DNA of 33,464 bases from Saprolegnia diclina VS20 (Eukaryota > Oomycota > Saprolegniomycetes > Saprolegniales > Saprolegniaceae), in NCBI RefSeq assembly GCF_000281045.1, contig NW_008246170.1, forward strand, positions 115,261 to 148,724, in the 5' to 3' direction. The notes beneath the pieces were generated by a model that was not told the origin of the DNA, did not search any database, and saw only the letters and a list, made by a program, of their open reading frames with translations. The translations under genes were made by a program, and so were the position numbers. Numbering within the stretch: the stretch's first letter is position 1; every line of letters begins with the position of its first letter. Below, piece after piece: positions 20,336-29,148 of the stretch.

Positions 20336-21953
20336 ATGATGAACCAGGAGGACCTGGCCTTAAGTGAGGGCTTTGTCGTGGGTCCCGAGAACCAGCGCTC
20401 CTCGGCAACGACTCTCCCATTCGCCCAGACGACCATGAACGCGGTCGAAGAAGACGCGCTCCTGCGCTTCCTCATGTCGGGGCAGGCCATGGCCGCGCCG
20501 CCGATGATGGACCTGCCGGCGCCAGCGACCTTGCCTGCGACCACGGCCACCAGCATCCAGCTCGATCTCGGCGACCTCATGGCTGGCCTTGGCGGCAACG
20601 ACGACGCCGACGACATGACGTCCGAGCCGAGTGAGTGCTCGACGAGCGACAAGGACTCGACGAGTGGCACGTCGCCGCAACCGCCGAACCTCAAGCGCAA
20701 GCTGCAGCTGGCCGAGGCCTCGAAGAAGCACCGGCTGCGCCAGAAAGACGAGCTCTCGTATTTGCGCGAGAAGGTGACGAACCTCAACTCGCAGCTCTCC
20801 ATGCTCAAGAAGATCAAGGAGCTCGAGGGCGAGCACGGCTCACAGTGGGAGCAGCTCGCCCGGTCCCAGTTCCTCGAGCGACAGAAGGCGTACCAGGAGA
20901 ACGCCAAGCTCAAGTCGGCGCTCGAAGAGCAGCTCAAGTTTGCCGAGGCGCTGCAGTCGATGATCGCCAAGAAGCCCCGGCTCTCGTTTCCGTCGATGCT
21001 CGACAACGAAGAGTGGAAGCTCTCCAAGCTCGGGAAGGACCGCGATGGTCGGCGCCACGCCATGAAGATGATCATGGAGAAGCAGTACGAGCAGCTCGAC
21101 GGCATCCTCGTGCGCACGGGCCTCTTTGACCCGAAGGACGAGATCAAGTCGTCCAAGATCAGCTGTCGCTCGGACGAAGAGACGATCTCGATCGACTTCA
21201 TCCGCTTCCACACGCTGCCCTGGACGTACGACCTCGTTGCCGAAGCCACGTGGCAAGTGTGCACGACCAACATTGCCGACGAGATCAAGAACGTCGGCGA
21301 CGTACGTCTCGCATCGTGATCCTCGGGCCCTCACCTCACCGTATTAGCTCCTCGAGGCGCTCGACGACAACACGCGCTACTGCGAGAAGATCATGTGCAA
21401 GCAAGGCCGCACCGAGTGCCCGTTCTTTGGCAAGTCGCGTGCCAACGTCATTGGCCAAGTGCTCTTCAAGCGCTTCTACGAGAAGGACCGCGTCGTGATT
21501 GTGTGGAAGGCCATCATGGAGGACGAGCTCTACCCGCGGGACCCGATGACGCTGCTGGCCAACCAACAAGCGTGGTGCGTCGATTCGATATCTCGATAGA
21601 TTGATAGAATTGGCGCTAGGATCATTGTGCAAAAGGGCACGACGCCGGGCACGTGTCGCGTCAAGTCGTACATTGAGCGGCTACCGCCGTCGCGCGCGGG
21701 GAAGGAGGTCGCGCTGGACGACATGATGAAGTCGATGCACATCCCGAGCGACTATGGCCGACGGGAAAAGCCCATCGAGAACATTGGCGTCTGCGAAGCC
21801 TTTGCGCCCAAGCCCGGCATGATGACCGAGTACTGCATGAACTCGTTCCAGGAGATGGCCAACAAGCATGAAGAGGCCGTCGTTGCGCAGGCCAAGCGGC
21901 TCGCTGACCTCGAACGCGCCGAGACGACAGCGACCAGCGCGACGATTCTCTAG
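20336..21953 (+). CDS. bZIP-like and START-like domain protein, copy 3
   Basis: Three exons, 20336-21301, 21348-21574 and 21620-21953, with introns of 46 and 45 bp, give 508 aa. The second join rebuilds the Trp of Q-Q-A-W-I-I-V, equivalent to G-W-M-V-I in the other copies. A long N-terminus, acidic and Ser/Thr-rich, precedes a basic stretch (about 118-138) and leucines at 143, 150 and 157. Counting back from Leu143, the bZIP Arg is kept (Arg133) but the invariant Asn is Leu125, in L-A-E-A-S-K-K-H-R. A further coiled coil runs to about 215, then the START-like region with V-V-I-V-W-K-A and P-S-R-A-G-K. It is more diverged from copies 1 and 2 than they are from each other and shares none of their intron positions. 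Likely a transcription regulator of the same family. Confidence 0.82.
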
Positions 21954-22021
21954 GCTCCTTGACGCTTTATATATCTATCTTCGCATGCGTGTGGCTACAA
22001 AGCGTCCACAATGTTTCGGGC

Positions 22022-22660
22022 TTAGTCGGCCTTGGCCGAGCGCTTGGGCGTCTTGGCCTTGGACGTGGCCAGCAAGGCCTCGCGGCGCGCGTTGTTGACG
22101 GTCTTGGGCTTGCCCTTGGCCTTGATGAGGAGGATGGGCACGAGGCCGAGGAGGCAGATAACGACGAGCGCGATCGTGTTGAGCGGCGTGTCCTCGTAGC
22201 TGTCGTGCGACGACTTGTACGCTTCGTCAAAGTTCCTACGAGGCTGCGTCAGCCCACCTCATCATCTCGGTGGACGTACTTGAAGCCTTGGTCGTCGGCG
22301 ATGCCATACAAATCGTACTTTTCGCGGCGCTCGGGGTCCGACAAGACGCGGTAAGCTACATCGCCTTAGTCGTGCTGCAGCCAGAGGCATACCGAGTACC
22401 GTTGGCGATCTTGACAAAGTGCTTCTTGGCGTCCTCGCGGTCCTCGGGCGCCTGCTTGTCGGGATGGTACTTGAGCGAGAGCTTGCGGTAGCTACGTCTG
22501 CGTGAGACCATGCGCGACGACAAGGCGACTCGAGGTCGTACATGCGCTTGAGGTCCTGCGACGTGGCGCCGGAGCTGGCGCCGAGGAGCTCGTAGAGGTC
22601 TTCGGCGGACGCGGCGATCGCGAGCACGAGCAGCAGCAAGCACGTCCAGAGGAATCGCAT
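22022..22660 (-). CDS. ER-type J-domain (DnaJ) membrane protein
   Basis: Four exons, 22660-22542, 22491-22400, 22355-22280 and 22235-22022, with introns of 50, 44 and 44 bp, all with GTAC donors and TAG acceptors, give 166 aa. A signal peptide (M-R-F-L-W-T-C-L-L-L-L-V-L-A) is followed at once by a J domain: D-L-Y-E-L-L-G, then Y-R-K-L-S-L-K-Y-H-P-D-K with the HPD motif at 49-51, and A-Y-R-V-L-S-D-P-E-R-R-E-K-Y-D. After a short linker there is one helix (T-I-A-L-V-V-I-C-L-L-G-L-V-P-I-L-L-I) and a Lys-rich tail of about 35 residues. The layout suggests a lumenal J domain stimulating an ER Hsp70, with a cytosolic basic tail. The splice joins are supported because each one restores the J-domain consensus. 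Confidence 0.9.
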
Positions 22661-23070
22661 GGCGTCTTTCTAGCAAATGGTCGCATACAAATCCCCAGTC
22701 ATCTCTCGACCAATCAGACGTGACCGCGCGAGCCCAAGATCTGGCCAAGACGACGTCATGCGCTTGCAGCCCATCGGCCGAGACACGGCGTGGGACTCGC
22801 CGCGTGTATCTACTCGACGCCCTCGTGCGTCGAGAGACAGGGCCAGGAGGCGCCGGTTGCAGCGACACGGGCGCTGGGACGAGGCCGTTGCGATCTTATT
22901 GCGGTCTTATTGCGCGGCCACCAGCACCCAAGGACGTTGTGAACTTTCACAGGCCAGTGGAGTGGCTATTACAATAATTAACGGCATGCCTACGCGAGGA
23001 CGCCGAGGCTCCAGGGCGGCAGCGCAAACGAGGCCGACGTGAGCGAGAGCGGCCGCGCCCGGTCGCGCTT
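22661..23070. other. Intergenic region, 410 bp
   Basis: This lies between the start of the J-domain gene and the stop of the CC1-box gene, both on the minus strand. It should contain the J-domain promoter. A CCAAT is visible at about 22709 on the plus strand. A plus-strand open frame crosses it but has no motif. Confidence 0.5.
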
Positions 23071-24916
23071 CTACATCTCTCGACGGTGAGGACCGAGAAT
23101 GCTACAGGAGGCGAGGCGTACGAGGCGGTCTGCAATCAACGCCGGGTTCGTCGCGGCCAATGGCACTTTGGCCTTGGAGACGTCGAGGATCAAGTCTGAG
23201 AGCACGTGCATGGACGCACGCTTCATAATCGTCACGTTCACGCCGTGCACTTGGCGCAGAATGGGCACTAGCAGCTGCACAAAGCCCGCGCTCACTTCGC
23301 TCGAGAGCTTGTCGAGCCGCAATGTCGGTGGGCCCTGTCGGCTCTCGCAGATCGCGCCCTGCAGCCACTCGGAGAGCGCTTTGCGCTGAGCCTTGTCGCG
23401 CGTCCAGTGCTCGAGCAGGCACTGAATGAGCGGCGAGTTCAGGTCACCTTAACCAAGAGAGAAGACACACGATCAGCATCGACGCCAGAGCCACAAGAAG
23501 CGGCGCCGCGGAGACCCGAGAAGCCACCCACGACGCACGAGAGAAGGACCCACCTGGAGGAGCGGGGTGCACACCGTGGTCCTGCACCCACTCGGCTTCA
23601 TCCGACGAGGAGCTCTTTTGCGGCGCGTCCTGCGGGTTGCCAGCGCCAAGCGTGCGCACGTGGTGGTGGACGAGCTCGGTCAGGCGGTCGATCTCGGCCT
23701 GCGCGGCCTCGCAGCACTCCTGCGCCTCCTTCTGCATGACGACGGCCGTCATCCACTGCTGCTTGGTGTGCCGCAGCGTGTCAACGGTCACCTCTAGCCG
23801 TGCTTCAAGGTCCTCCACCTTGTCCCGCAGGAACGAGTCGCACTCGACCGGCGGCGGCGGCGGCAACGCCTCGACCGCTGCCAGCTGCTGCTTGAGCGAC
23901 GCGATCTCGTCTTTGAGCGCCAAGTTGACCTGGACGACGTCGTCGTGGAGCGAGTGTGGGCCGTGCATGTCCGAGGTGAAGGGCGCGGTCGGCGCGCCCT
24001 CGGCCTCGTCGTCGGTCAGCGCGCACGAGCACTCGATCGAGAACGGTCGCGCGTCGGCGATTTTCTGTGTCACTGACTGAGAACAAGAAGGTGGCAAAGA
24101 CAGGGTGATAGGTAGTAGTACCTTGTACGTCTGGACCATCGCGCGGAGACTCTCAATCAAGAGGCGCTCCTCGTCCTGCTCCTCCTTTAGCAGTCGCTTC
24201 TCGCGTTGGACTTGGAGCACTTGGTGCTCGAGGTTCTTGATCTGGACCTCCATCGTCCGCGCCCGCGCCCGCTCGTGGTGGAGCGAGGTCAACTCTTCGT
24301 GCGCCCGGCGCAGCTGCGCGTGCAGCTCCGCGTTCTCCGAGCACACGTCGTCGTAGACGTCCATTTCGATCATGTGGGCCTGCGGCGCCTCGTTGCAGAC
24401 GGACGAGATCGAGCAGGACGACGGCACGTAGTAGCTGCCGTCGTCGCTCTGGTTCTCGGCCGCGCTGTCCTGTGTCGTCGAGGAGCCGCCGCTGAGCTTG
24501 GCGTGGTGCAGGTCGGTGCGGAGCTGGTGGATCGTGTCCTGGAGCTCGTCATGTATCCTCTCCCACTCGGCGTGCTCGTGGAGGATCTGGGTTTTGAGCT
24601 GCTTGATGTCCCGGTGCGCCTCCTGGACTTCGAGCACGGCTTCTTTGCGCTGGTCGCGGAGCACCTCGACCTCGATCTCAAGCTCGCGGTACTGGTGCTG
24701 GTAGCGCAGCACGTCGGTGTTGAGTGCGTCGATCGAGTACTCGAGCTCGGCGTTCTTCTCGAGCAAGAGCATGCCGGCGCGCGCGGCCATGCGCAGCTCA
24801 TCTTCGCCTACGCTTCGTATCGCGCCTGCCGCCATAGAGTCGCTCGTACCGTCGTGGTCGCTCCCGTCAAACTCCTTGTAGCTGCGCTCCGAGTCGGTCG
24901 CGACGTAGCGGGACAT
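23071..24916 (-). CDS. Coiled-coil protein with a CC1-box-like motif (dynein adaptor-like)
   Basis: Proposed exons are 24916-24122, 24076-23554 and 23447-23071, giving 564 aa. The first intron (45 bp, 24121-24077) is stop-free and in frame; it was recognised by its GTAC donor and by the hydrophobic insert it would otherwise place in a coiled coil. The second intron (106 bp) is discussed separately. Near the N-terminus, residues 44-55 read A-A-R-A-G-M-L-L-L-E-K-N, followed by A-E-L-E. This fits the CC1 box (AAxxG, then LLExN) with which dynein-activating adaptors such as BICDR, HAP1 and TRAK bind dynein light intermediate chain. Long coiled coils follow at about 55-150, 190-265 and 300-400. 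The last exon is helical and of no known family. The start at 24916 has good context. The adaptor role is inferred from one motif plus architecture. Confidence 0.7.
23448..23553 (-). other. Atypically long intron that encodes a hydrophobic tail if retained
   Basis: Donor GTGGGT and acceptor TTAAG bound a 106 bp intron, more than twice the length of every other intron in the window and without the usual GTAC or TAG ends. If it is not removed, the frame continues through it and stops at 23444-23446, adding a segment that ends in about 19 hydrophobic residues (A-P-L-L-V-A-L-A-S-M-L-I-V-C-L-L-S-W-L) and one Arg. If removed, translation continues into the 124-codon last exon, which has a stop directly upstream in its own frame and no early ATG. 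Confidence 0.55.
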
Positions 24917-25692
24917 GGCTCGTCGGGCAAAAAAAGGCAGATTGACACACGCCTCTTGGCTCGCGCCTTTGCGATCCGGATCGTATCCGGAAACTGGCCC
25001 ACCCAGCTTGTCTATGACCACGCCCACTCTTGTTCCATCGAAGAATCGCTGCGCCATACAAAGCGCAAAAGAACCGACGACGCGATGCGTCGAATATTGG
25101 GCACCGCGTGGTTGAAGCACAAAGCATATATCATTTTTAATTAATTATCTCGGCTCTTCCACGTATTTTTTTTCACTTGTCAGTGCGAGGACAAGCGACG
25201 ACGGCCTCGGTGGCAGAAAAGCCGCGCGCTCGTACTTGCTTTCTAGCCAGTCGCTTCCTCGATCTGTCGACAGAGTCTCTCGCCCTGTACACTGTACGAG
25301 AGTGGCATCAAGTAGCCGACCAAATGCAACGGCACCAACTTGAGCGGTGACGACGGCGACCGACCGCTCTCCGAGACGAGCTCGCGGCCAAGATTTTGGA
25401 GGTGGAGCGCGGCTGGCCAACTGCGCAACGCGGCGACGTCATTGACACGTCACGTGAGGTGTACGCGGCCCACTTCTCTGCGTCGGCCATGCATTACGCA
25501 CCTTGGTCGTTGGTAAACGTTTTTATAAGCTTGTGGTTTGTATACTATACTAAATCGCTTACAAGTGCACCCAGATCGCGAAGGGGCGCTAAGAAAACGA
25601 TAAGATTCGATTCGAAAAACGAGCAATCGCAATGGCCTTTTTCTTTCGGCCATGTCATGCGAGGTCACTTTTGCAGACGACCGCTGGAGAGC
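24917..25692. other. Intergenic region between divergent CC1-box and GPR180-like genes
   Basis: This 776 bp gap holds two divergent promoters. At 24932-24947 (minus strand) a sequence TGTCAATCTGCCTTTT matches the oomycete initiator consensus at 12 of 16 positions and lies about 15-30 bases upstream of the ATG at 24916; this is a weak candidate. The middle (about 25130-25175) is AT-rich. Open frames across the region have no recognisable motif. Confidence 0.45.
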
Positions 25693-27205
25693 ATGCGCCG
25701 TACGCTGCTCGCGGTCCTTCTCCTCGTTGCGTCGGCGTCGGCCAGCATCTTCTCGGGCTTCAACATTGGCCGCGAGTTTTCGTACATTGGCAAGTTTTGC
25801 TTTGGCTTTGACGAGGACTTTACCAAGACGGTGGGCGTCATCCAAGGCCGTATCCGCACGCCGGACGACGGCGTCCAGCTCGCCATCTACGACGACGAAG
25901 CGATGTTTTGGCAGTACGTTATGGGCCACGACGACGCAACGTGTGACTGTGAATGCAAGCTCTCGGCAGCACACACCAAGTACGTCTTCAACGTCAGCCG
26001 CGCGACCGACAACCTCCACGCGTTCCAGTTCAACTTTTCCCTCGAAGAACACTTGCGGCCGCGCTTTTGGTACGTGGCGCTCGCCAAGTGCGTGCCGGGT
26101 GGCGCCGCGTACACGCCTTCGTTTTTGAAAATGTCGCCGTCGGACTTTCTCAAGTACTACTTCACCGCGTGGTACTACCTGCACTTCACCCAAGGCGACG
26201 GCAGCGAGGTGCCCGTGTACCAAGAGGACCTCGACATGGTCTACATGGCCTTTGCCGTCCTCTCGGGCATCGCGCTCGCCTTGCAGATGACGGCCGCGCG
26301 TCAACTGCACCGGTCGGAAGCCTTCCACCCGATCATCCAGCTCGTCACGACGATCGCAACGGTCTTTTTCTCTGCGAACGCCATGCTCGCGCTGCACTTC
26401 GCAGCGTTCAAATGGAACGGGTTTGGGATCCCGCTTCTCCTCGGGCTCGGCCGCGTCTGCCAAGCGCTCCTGCACGTACTGACGCTTCTCCTCGCGATGC
26501 TCATTGCGAAGGGCTGGACCATCAACTCGATCACGCTCGAAGGCCGGTCCAAGCTCACGACCGTCATGGTGCTGCTCCTCGTCTTGTACGTCTCCCTCGC
26601 CATGTGGTACCTCATTGGGTTGGACCCGGCCTCGACCCTCTACCTCTACGACTCGTGGCCCGGTACGCGTGCGCTCTCTCCATGGCGTCTGACGCGGTGT
26701 AGGCCTCGGCATTTGCGCGCTGCACTGCTTTGTGCTCGTGTGGTTCCTCTCGACGCTTTCGCAGACGCGCCAAAAGGAAGACGTGCTCGAGAAGCGCGCC
26801 TTCTTCACACAGGTACAAAGGTTGCTCACTGAAGCTCAGGGGTGATTGAGGTGGATAGATGGGTGTCTTGTTTGCCATCTACGTGCTCTCGGTGCCCTTT
26901 ATGGTCGCATTGGCCTCGCTTCTCTCGCCGTGGGTCCGCGAAAAGGTCCCATTCCAAGCTGTGGTGGCCAAGGACTGACTGGCGCGTAGATTGTCGACTC
27001 GGTCACGGTGGGGATTGAGTTTGTCACGTACTCGATTTTGATCTTCCTCCTCTGGCCGTCCCGCGCCCCCAAGTATTTTGAGGTAGCTCCATTCTGTTTG
27101 GACGCCTCGTCTCAACGGTGGATCTAGCGCCTCTACTCGCTCTGCGGCACGAGCGCCGAAAAGACCAACCTTCGCGACGCGTCTTTGCCAACCGATGTCT
27201 TGTAA
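25693..27205 (+). CDS. GPR180/TMEM145-like seven-helix membrane protein
   Basis: Five exons, 25693-26662, 26703-26812, 26859-26945, 26990-27082 and 27128-27205, with introns of 40, 46, 44 and 45 bp, give 445 aa, the usual size of the family. A signal peptide (M-R-R-T-L-L-A-V-L-L-L-V-A-S-A-S-A-S) is followed by a lumenal or extracellular domain of about 170 residues. That domain has a C-D-C-E-C cluster and N-glycosylation sites (N-V-S, N-F-S). From about residue 190 there are seven hydrophobic helices; the last three are completed by exons 2-4. The tail is short and polar. This is the layout of the intimal thickness-related receptor family (GPR180, TMEM145), membrane proteins with a Golgi-dynamics-type ectodomain whose ligand is disputed. 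A second in-frame ATG at 25657 would only extend the signal peptide. The stop lies 20 bp from the convergent tetraspan gene. Confidence 0.88.
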
Positions 27206-27225
27206 AGGGTTAAGAAAACACTCGT

Positions 27226-27993
27226 CTACACCCGGCTGTCGTGCTTGTCTGTGGGCGGCGTCATGGAGCGGCCGTACGTGTCGCGGTCCGTCGTCGGCTC
27301 TTCGGGCGGCGGCGCCGGCGCTTCCGGCTTGTGGAAGCGGCAACTGATGAGCGAAAAGAAGAAGCACACGGCCGCGGCGATCGCGAGGTAGAAGGACGGC
27401 CCGAAGTAGCTGTTGGTCGGACGCTGCTGGGTCCAAAGCACAAACGCCAGCACCGCGCTCAGAAATGCGAGCCCAACCAAGCACTGCGACGCCGTGTCGA
27501 CGTGTGGGCGTCGGGTGGCGCAGCAGCAGAGAAAGGCCAGCGCGAGCAAGGCGAGGGCACCAGCGATCGGCGCCAAGTAGGCAAAAACGAGCGTTGCACG
27601 CCCGAGATGCCCGCACGACGACTGCAAAAAAGCTGGGAACGTCGGGTCGGCCGTGCGCCGCTCAATGGACGCGACGAGGTCGCCGTGCGGCGCCGAGCAG
27701 AGCGGGTCGTTGTGCGCCTCAACCATCTCGCCGTTGGGGAGCAGCAAGCCGCCGCGCGACGCGTGGTAAAAGGAAAAACACGTCGCCGCCGACATGGACG
27801 TAGCGTTCGAGAGGATATGCACCTCGGTGCAGACGCCCCAGACGCCGGCAGTCATGCGGGCGCGTAGCGTCGCCGCCGAGAGCGTCACGCTCGGCGGGTT
27901 GCTCATCGACCAGAGCGGCAAGCCGACTGCAATGGCGGCGCAGATGACGCCCAAGAGGCACCACGTCACGTAGCAAAAGCGCACAGGACACAT
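27226..27993 (-). CDS. Tetraspan membrane protein, claudin/PMP22/SUR7-like layout
   Basis: A single exon of 255 aa. There are four helices: about 8-27, 133-155, 167-187 and 197-217. The large loop after the first helix has A-G-V-W-G-V-C-T-E and then A-A-T-C-F, resembling the W-GLW-C-C signature of the claudin/PMP22 superfamily and the related fungal SUR7/PalI proteins. There is one N-x-S/T site between the two cysteines. The C-terminal 40 residues are cytosolic, Pro- and Thr-rich, ending D-S-R-V. No domain could be confirmed, so the relationship is a layout match only. It may organise plasma-membrane domains. It converges on the GPR180-like gene with 20 bp between the stops and starts 133 bp upstream of the secreted-protein gene's stop side. 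Confidence 0.75.
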   Translation of the reverse strand: MCPVRFCYVTWCLLGVICAAIAVGLPLWSMSNPPSVTLSAATLRARMTAGVWGVCTEVHILSNATSMSAATCFSFYHASRGGLLLPNGEMVEAHNDPLCSAPHGDLVASIERRTADPTFPAFLQSSCGHLGRATLVFAYLAPIAGALALLALAFLCCCATRRPHVDTASQCLVGLAFLSAVLAFVLWTQQRPTNSYFGPSFYLAIAAAVCFFFSLISCRFHKPEAPAPPPEEPTTDRDTYGRSMTPPTDKHDSRV

Positions 27994-28059
27994 GAAGGCA
28001 AAAGCACTTTTGTGTCAAAACTCATCAGCTATGTTCAAAATCCAGTTAGCGCGAAAAGA

Positions 28060-28872
28060 CTAGAGCGCGCGGGTCCACGACCCGACCTCGCGCCCTATCG
28101 CAGAGAGCGCAATCGCAACGCAGTCGTGGGCCGGGCCCATGCCCGAGAGCTCGGAGCAGAAGGCGGTCGCAGCATCTCGGTACGGCTCGTCCGCGTACAG
28201 CGCCAGCGCGAGGGTTTGATTGGCGATCGCGAGCGGGATGTGGGCCACGAGGCTCGGCGAAGGCTCCCAATACAGAGGCCCTGCCTGCGTCCAGCCGTGG
28301 TACTGCCGCAGCAAGAGGTCTCTACAGTCGACGTCGTCAGCGGCCATGACCCTGCACCAGTGAGCGATCGCGTCGTTCGCGCGATGGGGGTCCATTGAAG
28401 CATCCAGATAAAAGTATCGCGTCGCAGCGGTCGCGAGGCGAAACGAGAGTCGAATGAGCATGCCAGCGTCGCTGCCGACCACGCTCGGCACGTACGCCGT
28501 GGGTTCGTCGTCGTCTTCATCGAGCGCGAGAGTATGGAAGACGGCTTGGACGGTGTTGACGAAGCTCTCTGCGCACCTTGGTGCGTCGGCGGCGGCGTGG
28601 GCGCATGCAGCGTCCTGGGCACGTTGTACGTTGGCATGTCCGATGTGCCAGTGCTGTGGCTCGCGCGCAAACGTCCCTGCGTGGAGGCAGCCGATCGTGA
28701 CACCAATGTCAACGCCGAGCTGGCAGGCTTCGCGGCTCGCTACTGTGGCTGCGCTTGCGTAGCAAAGAGCGTCAGCTTGAACTGCGTCGCGCATGCGAGC
28801 CTCGCAGGCCGAGCGTCCGGCGTCTGCGAGCGCGAAGTCAAGCGCGGCCGCCACAAGCCATGGCCACCGCAT
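28060..28872 (-). CDS. Secreted cysteine-rich protein of unknown function
   Basis: A single exon of 270 aa. The ATG at 28872 opens a signal peptide (M-R-W-P-W-L-V-A-A-A-L-D-F-A-L-A-D-A). The remaining 250 residues contain ten cysteines, an even number compatible with five disulfides, and are otherwise rich in Ala, Asp and His. No transmembrane helix or GPI signal is visible at the C-terminus. One N-Q-T glycosylation site is present. I do not recognise a domain, and no RxLR or LFLAK-type translocation motif follows the signal peptide. It is probably extracellular. The start codon of the tetraspan gene at 27993 lies 66 bp beyond its stop. Confidence 0.75.
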   Translation of the reverse strand: MRWPWLVAAALDFALADAGRSACEARMRDAVQADALCYASAATVASREACQLGVDIGVTIGCLHAGTFAREPQHWHIGHANVQRAQDAACAHAAADAPRCAESFVNTVQAVFHTLALDEDDDEPTAYVPSVVGSDAGMLIRLSFRLATAATRYFYLDASMDPHRANDAIAHWCRVMAADDVDCRDLLLRQYHGWTQAGPLYWEPSPSLVAHIPLAIANQTLALALYADEPYRDAATAFCSELSGMGPAHDCVAIALSAIGREVGSWTRAL

Positions 28873-29148
28873 GTTGCGTTTCTCGTGGCGAGGTCGCGAT
28901 CTATGTTATAACAATCCGCGACGTGCAATAACTTGTTACATATGCTGTTAGATCGATATTGGGCGCCAGCTGGCGAGCTTGAATGGGTTCTGGTCTTCTC
29001 AACCAAGTGCTGCGCTTCACGTACACAACATTGGAGGACGGTTGTGACTAGGAGCGTGGCAGTTGTAGCAAAATAAGATTATATAAGAATATACAGACAC
29101 TACACTCACCTCGTCTAGATCGAGCTACACATCTAGTTCTACATCGAT

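Noticed and set aside
20320-21288. Minus-strand open frame of 322 codons
   Set aside because: It is antisense to the third START gene, Ser/Arg-rich, and has no motif; the plus strand has the coherent family sequence.
24206-25144. Long plus-strand open frame (312 codons)
   Set aside because: It is the antisense shadow of the coiled-coil gene at 23071-24916; its Leu/Arg/Val-rich composition is typical for the reverse of Glu/Gln/Leu coiled-coil codons.
25450-26829. Minus-strand open frame of 459 codons
   Set aside because: It is the shadow of the GPR180-like gene; composition is Arg/Val/Glu-rich without any domain, and it runs through that gene's intron.
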